DNA of 20,485 nucleotides, from contig CAZABC010000038.1 of assembly GCA_964483405.1 (NCBI GenBank), positions 1 through 20,485 on the forward strand, read 5' to 3'. The first letter of the stretch is position 1; each line of letters begins with the position of its first letter. This document shows positions 8,311 to 15,717 of this stretch, one piece after another. The position numbers and the translations under genes were made by a program. Under the pieces are notes generated by a model. That model had not been told where the DNA came from, did not search any database, and saw only the letters and a list, made by a program, of their open reading frames with translations. The DNA comes from CAZABC01 sp964483405 (lineage in GTDB: Bacteria > Chloroflexota > Limnocylindria > Limnocylindrales > CSP1-4).

Positions 8311-10089
8311 GTGATCGAGCCTCGCTACCGCTGGTCGCTCAAGCCGCGGGTCGTCCCGGGCGTCGACCTCGTCGACGCGGCGGTCGAGCGCGGGTTCGGC
8401 CGCGTGGCGATCGCCCTCCTCGCGGGCCGCGGCGTCGCGACCGCCGATGACCTCGCCCGCTTCGTCGAGCCGACCGTCGATGGGCTCCACGACCCGGCCC
8501 TCCTGCCCGATGCCGGGCGGGCCCTCGATCGGATCCTCGCAGCCCGGGCAGCCGGGGAGCGGGTGACGGTGTTCGGCGACTTCGACGCCGACGGGCTGTC
8601 GGCGCTGGCCATCCTCGTGGCCACCTTCCGCCGGATCGGGCTCGACGTCGTCCCCTACGTCCCGTCCCGCGAAACCGAGGGCCACGGCCTGTCGGCGGCC
8701 TCGATCGAGTCCGCGGCCGCGGCCGGCGTGCGGCTCATCGTCACCGTCGACTGCGGGTCGTCGAGCGGCCCGGAGATCGAGGTCGCCCGGGCCCGTGGCA
8801 TCGACGTCATCGTCACCGACCACCATCGCGTGCCGGCCGAGCCGCCACGGCCGGTCGCCCTCGTCAACCCGCACCGGGACGACGCGACGTATCCCGACCG
8901 CAGGCTCTCGGGCGCCGGGATCGCCCTGAAGGTGGCCCAGCTCGTGCTCGGCGCGATCGGCGATGGCCCGGCCGCCCTCGACCTGGCCGACCTCGCCGTC
9001 ATCGGGACGGTCTCGGACCTCGCCCCGCTCGTCGGCGAGAACCGGGTCATCGCCCGGCTCGGCCTCGAGCGGCTCCGGCTCGGTGCGCGGCCGGGGATCG
9101 TCGCGCTCCTGCGACGGGCTGCGATCGACGTGGCGACGGTCGATGTCGAGACGATCGCCTTCGCCATCGCCCCCCGGATCAACGCGGCCGGCCGGGTCGC
9201 CGACCCGGTCGACGCCGCGCGGCTCCTCATCGCCGCCGACGAGACCGAGGCGAACGAGCTCGCCGAGCGGCTCGAGGCCGCCAACCTCACCCGCCGGGAG
9301 CTGACGAAGGCGGCGGTCGCGGGGGCCCGCGAGCTGGTCGACCCGGCGGCCCCCGCCGTCATCGTCCGCGGTCCGTGGTCGGTCGGCGTCGTCGGGCTCG
9401 TCGCCGCACGGCTGGCCGAGGACCACGGCCGGCCGGCCGTCGTCGGCGCCGACCTCGGGACGACGATCCGGGCCTCCTGCCGGAGCGGTCCCGGGGTCGA
9501 CCTGGCCGCCACGCTGGAGGGGTGCAGCGACCTGCTCGTCCGGCACGGTGGCCACGCCGGGGCCGCCGGGTTCGAGATCCGGCCCGAGCACTGGGTGGCG
9601 TTCCGCGACCGATTCTCCGCCGCCGTGGCCGCCGTCACGCCCGAGGTCGCGGAGCCGTCCATCGAGGCGGACCTGGCGATCCCGGCCAGGCTGGTCGACT
9701 ACACGCTCGCCCGCGACGTCGCCCGGCTGGAGCCCTACGGACCCGGGAACCCCGACCCGCTGTTCATCGTCGTCGGCCTGACGGTCGGCCGGATCCGGAG
9801 CGCCAATGGAGGGCACACCCAGCTCGTGCTTCGCCGCGACATCGACGTCCTCGACGGCATCGCCTTCGGGCGGGACGACCTCGTCGGCTCCGTCGCCGAG
9901 GGCGATCGCGTCGACGTCGTCGCCCGCATCGTGAGCCGCCGCTTCGGCGGCATCGAGTCGCTCCAGCTCGACGTCCGCGACGTCGCCCCGTCCGGCTGGT
10001 TCGAGGTCCCGCGGCGCTCTCCGACGGAGGCGCCCGCACCCGTCGGCGCCGGTCTCGCCGGTCCAGCCGCATCGGGAGTGCCCCGATGA
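8311..10089 (+). CDS. recJ: single-stranded-DNA-specific exonuclease RecJ
   Basis: 592 residues; the family is usually 560-600. RecJ degrades single-stranded DNA 5' to 3' in recombination and mismatch or base-excision repair. DHH-family metal-binding motifs are present in order: GDFDADG (residues 89-95), VDCG (146-149), TDHHRV (169-174). The later RecJ signatures APRINAAGRV, GVVGLVAARLAED, SCRSGPGVDL and GGHAGAAGFEI mark the DHHA1 domain, and RLEPYGPGNPDPLF begins the C-terminal OB-like domain. The GTG at 8311 gives the best N-terminus; an ATG is lacking nearby. No Shine-Dalgarno is obvious, and TAGGAT at 8304-8309 is probably too close to the start to be its -10 box. The stop overlaps the start of the next gene in ATGA (10086-10089), implying coupled translation. 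Confidence 0.95.
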   Translation: MIEPRYRWSLKPRVVPGVDLVDAAVERGFGRVAIALLAGRGVATADDLARFVEPTVDGLHDPALLPDAGRALDRILAARAAGERVTVFGDFDADGLSALAILVATFRRIGLDVVPYVPSRETEGHGLSAASIESAAAAGVRLIVTVDCGSSSGPEIEVARARGIDVIVTDHHRVPAEPPRPVALVNPHRDDATYPDRRLSGAGIALKVAQLVLGAIGDGPAALDLADLAVIGTVSDLAPLVGENRVIARLGLERLRLGARPGIVALLRRAAIDVATVDVETIAFAIAPRINAAGRVADPVDAARLLIAADETEANELAERLEAANLTRRELTKAAVAGARELVDPAAPAVIVRGPWSVGVVGLVAARLAEDHGRPAVVGADLGTTIRASCRSGPGVDLAATLEGCSDLLVRHGGHAGAAGFEIRPEHWVAFRDRFSAAVAAVTPEVAEPSIEADLAIPARLVDYTLARDVARLEPYGPGNPDPLFIVVGLTVGRIRSANGGHTQLVLRRDIDVLDGIAFGRDDLVGSVAEGDRVDVVARIVSRRFGGIESLQLDVRDVAPSGWFEVPRRSPTEAPAPVGAGLAGPAASGVPR

Positions 10090-11339
10090 CCCGCCGGACC
10101 TCGCCGGCTCCGCGACCGTCCGCCCGCGACCCCTACGGCGTCGCACCGGCGACGGCGGCCCTCGGCCCGATCCTCGCGCTCGTCGGCCTCGTCGTCGTCG
10201 CGGTCCTCACCGGCGGCCTGCTGCTCGGCAGGTTGCCGCTGGCCGGTGGGGGCGGGCCCGATGATGGCAACGGCGGCCCCGGCGCGATCGACGCCACCCC
10301 CGCGCCGTCGAACGTGGTCGTCGTCCCCGACGACCCGCGGGCCGACGTGCCGGGCACCATCGCCTACGCGAAGCAGGGGAGCATCTGGCTCCAGAGCGGC
10401 ACGACGGCCCGACAGCTGACCGCGGGCGCCGACGACTCGATGCCGGCCTGGACGTCGGATGGCCGATGGGTCTACTTCGTCCGGACGGTGACCGAGCGGG
10501 TCCTCTGGCCGTCCGATGGCTCGCCGCGCTACTACACGGCGACCTACCCGCTGCTGATGCGGGTGGACCCCGACGGCGGCGAGCCCGAGCAGGTCGCGAC
10601 CGGCAAGTACAAGGCGGGCAAGTACACCTGGTTCTACTGGATCCGCCAGCCGACCCCCAACCCGATCGACCCCGACCGGCTGGCGCTCGTGTCCGATCAG
10701 CCCGACCCGACGAAGAGCAACGTCGTCCTCCAGCTCTACGATGTCGCGACGAAGAAGTGGACGCGGGCGAGCGGTGCCAAGGAGGTGCCGCCGCTGGGGC
10801 ACCAGGACCCGGCCTGGCACCCGGCTGGGAAGCTGCTGCTGTACGTCATGAACGATCGCGACGGCCGACGCGGCGCCCCCGCGATCTTCCGCTACGACCC
10901 GACGACGAACAAGCCGGCGCGCCTCACGGGACCGGGCTTCACCGGCCCGTCGTACTCGCCCGACGGCAAGCTCGTCGCGGCGACGAAGACGACCCCGTTC
11001 GGGACCGACGTCGTCGTCCTCGACGCGGTGACCGGCGGCGAGGTCCTCCGGGTGACCGACGACGGCAGCTCGTGGTCACCCGCGTGGTCGCCGCGCGGCG
11101 ATGCGATCGCCTTCCTCCACGTCACCGGGCGGATCGCCGACCTCCGGATGGCGACGCTCACCGGCAGCGGCGCCTCGGTCGCCGTCGACGAGACGATCGA
11201 CCTCACGTCGGTGTCGGGGCTCGACGGGACGTCGCGTCCCTCGTGGTACATCCCGGCGAGCGAGCTTCCGCCGCCATCGCCATCGCCGTCGCCCAGCCCG
11301 CCGCCGGCGGCCAGCCCCTCCCCGTCGCCGGCCGGCTGA
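10086..11339 (+). CDS. membrane-anchored PD40/TolB-like beta-propeller protein
   Basis: 417 residues; the ATG at 10086 overlaps the recJ stop by 4 nt. A cytoplasmic basic N-terminus (MTRRTSPAPRP) precedes one hydrophobic segment (about 23-50) that is followed by a Gly-rich linker, so the body should be extracytoplasmic. Residues about 85-385 contain PD40-type blades with the recurrent pattern PxWSxDGxxxxF: MPAWTSDGRWVYF, DPAWHPAGKLLLY, PSYSPDGKLVAA and PAWSPRGDAIAF. The protein ends in a Ser-Pro tail rich in PSPSPSP. No catalytic motif is visible. Such propellers usually mediate binding; the ligand is unknown. It resembles the TolB propeller fold but no Tol-Pal partners are nearby, so tolB is not assigned. 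It sits between recJ and pyrF and is probably co-transcribed with both. Confidence 0.75.
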   Translation: MTRRTSPAPRPSARDPYGVAPATAALGPILALVGLVVVAVLTGGLLLGRLPLAGGGGPDDGNGGPGAIDATPAPSNVVVVPDDPRADVPGTIAYAKQGSIWLQSGTTARQLTAGADDSMPAWTSDGRWVYFVRTVTERVLWPSDGSPRYYTATYPLLMRVDPDGGEPEQVATGKYKAGKYTWFYWIRQPTPNPIDPDRLALVSDQPDPTKSNVVLQLYDVATKKWTRASGAKEVPPLGHQDPAWHPAGKLLLYVMNDRDGRRGAPAIFRYDPTTNKPARLTGPGFTGPSYSPDGKLVAATKTTPFGTDVVVLDAVTGGEVLRVTDDGSSWSPAWSPRGDAIAFLHVTGRIADLRMATLTGSGASVAVDETIDLTSVSGLDGTSRPSWYIPASELPPPSPSPSPSPPPAASPSPSPAG

Positions 11340-11353
11340 GGCCGGATCGGACG

Positions 11354-12220
11354 ATGACCGGGTCATATCTCGACCGCCTGGCCGCGCGGTCGGCCGCGTC
11401 GGGCACGGTCCTCTGTCTCGGTCTCGATCCGGACGCCGCGTCGCTGCCCGACGGGTTCCGGCCGGACCTTGGCGGGCTCGAGAGCTTCACGGCGGCCGTT
11501 CTCGAGGCGTCGCTACCGTTCGTCGCGGCGGTGAAGCCCAACCTCGCCTTCTTCGAGGCGCATGGGTCGGCGGGCATCGCGGCGCTCGAGCGGCTGCGGG
11601 CCCGGATCCCGGCCGACGTGCCGGTCGTCATGGACGCGAAGCGCGGCGACATCGGGACGACCGCCGCCCGGCAGGCCGTCGCCCTGTTCGAGACGCTCGG
11701 TGCCGACGCCGTCACGGTGAGCCCGTACCTCGGCGAGGAGGCGATCCGGCCGCTCCTCGAGCGGCTCGACCGCTTCGCCTACGTCCTGTGCCGGACGTCG
11801 AACCCGGGCGCCGGCGAGTTCCAGGACCTCGTCGTCGGCGCCGACCCGGCGATCGACGCCCCGGCCGAGCCGCTCCACGCTCGAGTCGCCCGCCGGGTCG
11901 CCGGGTGGGGGCCCGGCGCGACGGTCGGGCTCGTCGTCGGCGCGACGGCCCCGGCCGAGCTGGCGACGGTCCGGTCGATCGCGCCGGGCCTGGCCTTCCT
12001 CGTGCCCGGCGTCGGCGCGCAGGGCGGGGCCGTCGAGCCGGTCCTCGCGACGGGCCGGGCCACAGCGCCGCCGGCCGGCGGCAGGCCCGGGGGCGGGCTC
12101 CTCGTCAACGTCTCGCGGGGGATCGCCGGGGCCGCCACCGGGGTCGGCGGAGACGACCCGATCGAGCGCGTGGCGGCCGCCGCCGCCGCGTGGTCGCGGG
12201 CACTCCCTGTGCTATCGTAG
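11354..12220 (+). CDS. pyrF: orotidine 5'-phosphate decarboxylase, type 2
   Basis: 288 residues. The enzyme decarboxylates OMP to UMP, the last step of de novo pyrimidine synthesis, in the cytoplasm. The active-site signature DAKRGDIGTTA follows VVMD, supplying the Lys-Asp catalytic array. LCLGLDPDAASLP near the N-terminus and VKPNLAFFEAHG are typical of the type 2 (longer) subfamily. The region LVPGVGAQGG and VNVSRGI near the C-terminus form the phosphate-binding part of the barrel. The ATG at 11354 lies 14 nt after the preceding stop. No other pyr genes are in the window. Its last codons overlap a promoter-like box that probably serves tatA. Confidence 0.93.
   Translation: MTGSYLDRLAARSAASGTVLCLGLDPDAASLPDGFRPDLGGLESFTAAVLEASLPFVAAVKPNLAFFEAHGSAGIAALERLRARIPADVPVVMDAKRGDIGTTAARQAVALFETLGADAVTVSPYLGEEAIRPLLERLDRFAYVLCRTSNPGAGEFQDLVVGADPAIDAPAEPLHARVARRVAGWGPGATVGLVVGATAPAELATVRSIAPGLAFLVPGVGAQGGAVEPVLATGRATAPPAGGRPGGGLLVNVSRGIAGAATGVGGDDPIERVAAAAAAWSRALPVLS
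12213..12218 (+). promoter_or_regulatory. extended -10-like box TGC-TATCGT upstream of tatA
   Basis: TATCGT preceded by TGC forms an extended -10 pattern at the very end of pyrF. A start about 7 nt downstream would give a tatA leader of roughly 55 nt. That leader contains a CGCGAG/CTCGCG hairpin (12230-12248) and a weak GAGGT (12265-12269). No -35 was recognised. Confidence 0.35.
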
Positions 12221-12229
12221 GTCGCCGTT

Positions 12230-12248
12230 CGCGAGCGGGAGCCTCGCG
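12230..12248 (+). promoter_or_regulatory. small hairpin in the pyrF-tatA gap
   Basis: CGCGAG (12230-12235) pairs with CTCGCG (12243-12248) around a 7-nt loop, 10 nt after the pyrF stop. It could end pyrF transcripts or structure the tatA leader. There is no T-run and chance pairing is plausible. Confidence 0.25.
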
Positions 12249-12281
12249 CGCCGGCCGTACTAGCGAGGTCCCACGGGAACC

Positions 12282-12602
12282 ATGCCGTTCAACATCGGCC
12301 CCCTCGAGCTGGTCATCATCCTCGTGATCGCGCTCCTGATCCTCGGTCCGGGCCGCCTGCCCGAGGTCGGCTCCGCGCTCGGCAAGAGCATCCGCGAATT
12401 CCGGAAGGCCGCGACCGAGGTCCAGGACGCCACGAAGATCGACGTGACCCCGGCCAAGGCGCCGACCACGACCGCTCCGGCGAGCGAGCCGACCGCGCCG
12501 GCCGCCCCGCAGGTCGCCAACGTGTCGTCCGCCGAGCCCGTCCCGAACGTCCTGAGCGAGACCGTCGCGCCGAACGAGATCTCGGTCGAGCCGAAGGCCT
12601 GA
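12282..12602 (+). CDS. tatA: Sec-independent twin-arginine translocase subunit TatA
   Basis: 106 residues. TatA oligomerises in the membrane to move folded proteins. The N-terminus MPFNIGPLELVIILVIALLILGPG... holds the single membrane helix, then the hinge motif GPGRLPEVG and the amphipathic helix GKSIREFRKAATE; these together are diagnostic of TatA/E. The C-terminal half (from about residue 55) is a low-complexity Ala/Pro/Thr tail, longer than in many homologues. The ATG at 12282 is fixed by the conserved short N-terminus. tatC follows after 22 nt, so they form an operon. No tatB is recognised in the window, in line with the minimal TatAC systems of many Gram-positive-type bacteria. Confidence 0.94.
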   Translation: MPFNIGPLELVIILVIALLILGPGRLPEVGSALGKSIREFRKAATEVQDATKIDVTPAKAPTTTAPASEPTAPAAPQVANVSSAEPVPNVLSETVAPNEISVEPKA

Positions 12603-12624
12603 CCGGGTCCGGACCGCGACCCGA

Positions 12625-13428
12625 ATGGCCGACGCCGACCTGGCCCGCGAGGGCCCGAGCGCCCCGCTCCCGCTCCCACCGGCGACATCGTCCCCCGAGC
12701 CCGACCCCGGCGCGACGCCGTCGGCCGTCGAGGATGGTGCGGTCATGTCGCTCGTCGACCACCTGGCCGAGCTCCGGACACGACTGTTCCGGATCGTCCT
12801 CGGGGTCGCGCTGGGGACCATCGTCGGCTTCTACTTCTCCGACGAGATCATCGCGGTGCTCATCGAGCCGCTGCCGACCGGCCAGGTCCAGATCCTCGGA
12901 CCCGGCGATGCCTTCTTCATCGTCCTGAAGGTGTCGATCGTCGCCGGCGTGATCCTCTCGATGCCGATCATCCTGTGGCAAGGCTGGGCCTTCATCCGGC
13001 CCGGGCTGACCGCCCAGGAGCGGCGGATGGCCCGGCCCTGGATCCCGCTCGCCCTCATCTTCTTCGCCCTCGGCGTCGGGATCGCCTACGTCGTCCTCCC
13101 ATACGCGACCGCCTTCCTGCTGAGCTTCACCAACGACACGCTCGTCGCGAACATCGCCGCCGGGCCTTACTTCGACTTCGTGACGACGATGTTCCTGGCC
13201 TTCGGGCTGGTCATGGAGTTCCCGATCGTGCTGTTCGCCCTGTCGCGGGTCGGGGTCGTCACCTCCGAGCGGCTCAAGCAGTCGCGCCGCTACTTCATCC
13301 TCGGGACGTTCATCTTCGCCGCGGTCATCACCCCCGGCGGCGACCTCGTCAGCCCGATCGTCCTGGCGGTGACGATGTACATCCTCTACGAGGGCACGAT
13401 CTTCGTCATCGCCCGGACCGGCAGGTAG
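12625..13428 (+). CDS. tatC: Sec-independent twin-arginine translocase subunit TatC
   Basis: 267 residues. TatC binds the twin-arginine signal peptide and forms the receptor with TatA. The core begins at MSLVDHLAELRTRLFR, the family signature preceding the first membrane helix. Six hydrophobic segments follow, with FIRPGLTAQERR and PYATAFLLSF in the expected loops. The annotated ATG at 12625 adds a 40-residue Pro/Ala/Glu-rich cytoplasmic extension; the internal ATG at 12745 would remove it and give a protein of canonical N-terminus. I kept the upstream start because it sits close to tatA and the extension is in frame, but the choice is uncertain. The protein ends shortly after the last helix. 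Confidence 0.94.
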   Translation: MADADLAREGPSAPLPLPPATSSPEPDPGATPSAVEDGAVMSLVDHLAELRTRLFRIVLGVALGTIVGFYFSDEIIAVLIEPLPTGQVQILGPGDAFFIVLKVSIVAGVILSMPIILWQGWAFIRPGLTAQERRMARPWIPLALIFFALGVGIAYVVLPYATAFLLSFTNDTLVANIAAGPYFDFVTTMFLAFGLVMEFPIVLFALSRVGVVTSERLKQSRRYFILGTFIFAAVITPGGDLVSPIVLAVTMYILYEGTIFVIARTGR

Positions 13429-13456
13429 CCCGACCGACCGTGCCCGCGCCAGGGCG

Positions 13457-13462
13457 TACACT
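13457..13462 (+). promoter_or_regulatory. -10-like box TACACT for the rapZ operon
   Basis: TACACT lies 9 nt before the rapZ ATG (13472) in the 43-nt tatC-rapZ gap. No clear Shine-Dalgarno is present, although GGGG occurs at 13464-13467. Spacing matches the secD case. It would drive rapZ-yvcK-whiA and probably tpiA. Confidence 0.4.
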
Positions 13463-13471
13463 CGGGGCACG

Positions 13472-14389
13472 ATGACCGGCCGACCGACCCCCGATCCGAC
13501 GCCGGCGGCGCCTGCCGAGGCGCCCACCCCGCGGGTCGTCATCCTCACCGGCCTGTCGGGCGCCGGCAAGACCGCCGCGGCGAAGCTGTTCGAGGACCTC
13601 GGCTTCGTCGTCGTCGACAACCTCCCCGGCGAGCTGCTGCCCTCGCTCGCCGAGCTCGTGTCGGACGACCCGCACCGGTTCCGCCAGGTCGCGATCGTCC
13701 TCGACGTGCGGGCCGGCGACGCGGCGATCGCCCTCGCCGCGATGCGGGGCGCGCTCGAGGGCCGCGGCATCCGGCCGCGGGTCGTCTTCCTCGAGGCGGC
13801 CGACGAGGTCCTCATCCGGCGCTTCTCCGAGACACGCCACCGGCACCCGCTCGCCGACACCCGTGGCATCGCCAGCTCGGTCGTCGAGGAGCGGCGGCTC
13901 CTCGAGCCCGTTCGCGACGAGGCCGACCTCATCGTCGACACGTCGCGCCTGTCGCTCCGCGAGCTGCGCGAGCGCCTGTTCGCCCACCTCGGGTTCGACG
14001 ACGAGCCCGGCCGGACGGCGATCCAGCTCATCAGCTTCGGCTTCAAGGGCGGCGTGCCGCTCGAGGCGGACCTCGTCTTCGACGTCCGCTTCATCGACAA
14101 CCCGTACTACGTCGCCGAGCTCAAGCCGCTTTCGGGCCTGTCCGAGCCGGTCCGCCGGTTCGTCCTCGACCAGCCGGTCACCAGGGGCTTCCTGGACCGG
14201 CTCGAGGCGCTCCTCACCTTCCTCCTGCCGGCCTACGCCGCCGATGGGCGGACGCGTCTCACGATCGCCCTCGGCTGCACCGGCGGCTACCACCGCTCGA
14301 TCGTCCTCGCCGAGGAGCTTGCAGCCTGGCTGCGGACCCGCGACCTCGGCCCGGTCGCCGTCTTCCACCGCGACCTCGACCGGTCGTGA
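13472..14389 (+). CDS. rapZ: RNase adapter / nucleotide-binding protein RapZ (YvcJ family)
   Basis: 305 residues, slightly longer than the usual 285-295 because of a Pro/Ala-rich N-terminal extension of about 20 residues. The P-loop GLSGAGKT (27-34) precedes the family segment DLGFVVVDNLP. FLEAADEVLIRRFSETRHRHPLA and FDVRFIDNPYYVAEL are diagnostic. The C-terminal motif reads GCTGGYHRS where the well-known homologues have Gln or Lys at the Tyr position. In enterobacteria RapZ guides RNase E to GlmZ; in Gram-positives (YvcJ) the role is less clear, so only the family is assigned. The gene overlaps yvcK by 4 nt (GTGA), the same order as in Firmicutes and actinobacteria. Confidence 0.95.
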   Translation: MTGRPTPDPTPAAPAEAPTPRVVILTGLSGAGKTAAAKLFEDLGFVVVDNLPGELLPSLAELVSDDPHRFRQVAIVLDVRAGDAAIALAAMRGALEGRGIRPRVVFLEAADEVLIRRFSETRHRHPLADTRGIASSVVEERRLLEPVRDEADLIVDTSRLSLRELRERLFAHLGFDDEPGRTAIQLISFGFKGGVPLEADLVFDVRFIDNPYYVAELKPLSGLSEPVRRFVLDQPVTRGFLDRLEALLTFLLPAYAADGRTRLTIALGCTGGYHRSIVLAEELAAWLRTRDLGPVAVFHRDLDRS

Positions 14390-15717
14390 ACCTGCGCCGC
14401 TGGCTCGAGCCCGGCCTCGGCGTCAAGCGATGGCTCCTGGTCATCCTCGTCGCCGAGCTCGGGCTCGCCCTCGCCCTCGCCCTCCTCCTGCGCGCCGTCT
14501 ACCGCGAGGTCGAGGTCACCGGCCCGCTGCAGGGCCTCCTGTCGGTCGCCACGCTCCAGTTCCTGCCGTACTGGGTCCGGGCCGTCGTCCTCGCGATCGC
14601 CGGCGTCGCCCTCTTCGCGCTCGGGTCGTACCGGCTCGTGCGGGCCCTGACCGACCCGCTCCGGCGAGAGGAGGGTGGCCCGCTCGTCGAGGTCATCTAC
14701 CAGAAGCGGTTCCTCGCCCGGGGGCCGCGAATCGTGGCGATCGGCGGGGGGACCGGGCTGTCGACCCTCCTCCGCGGCCTCAAGGAGCACACCAGCAACC
14801 TGACGGCCGTGGTGACCGTCGCCGACGACGGCGGCTCGTCGGGCGCGCTCCGGGAGGTCCTCGGCATCCCGCCGGTCGGCGACATCCGCAACTGCATCGC
14901 CGCGCTTGCCGACGCGGAGCCGGCGATGAGCGAACTGCTCCAGTACCGCTTCCCGTCCGACCCGGCGCGGCCGGGCGACTCGGAGCCCGACACGCTGGCG
15001 GGCCACGCCGTCGGCAACCTCCTGCTCGCGGCGATGACGGCGATCGAAGGCGGCGACTTCGAGGAGGGCGTCCGCCAGGTCAACCGCGTCCTCGCCGTAC
15101 GGGGTCGCGTCCTGCCCGTGTCGGCGACGCCGATGACGCTCCACGCCCGGCTCTCCGACGGGACCGAGGTGGTCGGCCAGTCGCGGGTGATGCGGACCCC
15201 GGGCATCCGCGAGGTCTGGCTCAGCCCGTCCGGCGTCCGCGCGTCGAGCGACGCCCTGGAGGCGATCGCCGAGGCCGACGCGATCGTCCTCGGACCGGGC
15301 AGTCTCTACACCTCGCTCCTCCCGGCGCTGCTCGTGCCCGCGATCCGCGAGGCGGTCGTCGCGAGCCCGGCGATCACCATCTTCGTCTGCAACGTCGCCA
15401 CCCAGCCCGGCGAGACCGCCGGCTACGACCTCGCCGAGCACGTGGCGGCGATCGAGCGGCACGCCGCGCCGGGGCTCGTCGACGTCGTCCTGGCCAACAG
15501 CGACTTCACGGCGGCGCCGCCGGCCGACTGGCATGCGGCAGCGGTCCAGCTCCGCTGGCCGCCGCCCGCCGAGCAGCCGCCACGGCTCGTCCTGGCCGAC
15601 GTCGTCGACCCCGCGAACGCCCACCACCACGACCCGGCGAAGCTCGCGGCCGCGGTCGTCGGGATCGTCGAGCGCGAGCGGACCGGTCGCCGGACGCGGG
15701 CGGCGCGCAGCGCATGA
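14386..15717 (+). CDS. yvcK: YvcK/CofD-like gluconeogenesis factor with membrane anchor
   Basis: 443 residues from the GTG at 14386. YvcK-family proteins bind UDP-sugars and support growth on gluconeogenic carbon sources and cell-wall metabolism; they share the CofD fold. The catalytic-type domain starts near residue 114 with IVAIGGGTGLSTLLRGLK, continues with VTVADDGGSSGALR and VGDIRNCIAALAD, and holds LGPGSLYTSLLP near residue 305. Before it lies a region with two hydrophobic helices (about 16-36 and 62-85), so the protein is probably tethered to the inner membrane with the enzyme-like part in the cytoplasm. The B. subtilis protein lacks this anchor. Four-nt overlaps on both sides tie it to rapZ and whiA. 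Confidence 0.93.
   Translation: MNLRRWLEPGLGVKRWLLVILVAELGLALALALLLRAVYREVEVTGPLQGLLSVATLQFLPYWVRAVVLAIAGVALFALGSYRLVRALTDPLRREEGGPLVEVIYQKRFLARGPRIVAIGGGTGLSTLLRGLKEHTSNLTAVVTVADDGGSSGALREVLGIPPVGDIRNCIAALADAEPAMSELLQYRFPSDPARPGDSEPDTLAGHAVGNLLLAAMTAIEGGDFEEGVRQVNRVLAVRGRVLPVSATPMTLHARLSDGTEVVGQSRVMRTPGIREVWLSPSGVRASSDALEAIAEADAIVLGPGSLYTSLLPALLVPAIREAVVASPAITIFVCNVATQPGETAGYDLAEHVAAIERHAAPGLVDVVLANSDFTAAPPADWHAAAVQLRWPPPAEQPPRLVLADVVDPANAHHHDPAKLAAAVVGIVERERTGRRTRAARSA

Noticed and set aside
7066..10146. Open frame of 1026 codons on the minus strand
   Set aside because: Antisense to secF and recJ, low-complexity charged composition, no domain; the stop-free frame follows from third-position GC in the sense genes.
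10086..11339. Assignment of the propeller protein as TolB
   Set aside because: It has PD40-like blades, but an N-terminal anchor and Ser-Pro tail instead of the TolB N-terminal domain, and no tol or pal genes nearby.
12316..14100. Open frame of 594 codons on the minus strand
   Set aside because: Antisense to tatA, tatC and rapZ, all well supported. Composition is typical of a shadow frame.
13863..15713. Upstream extension of the whiA frame
   Set aside because: It overlaps rapZ and yvcK in another phase, with Arg/Pro-rich content. The ATGA overlap at 15714 gives a sensible start.
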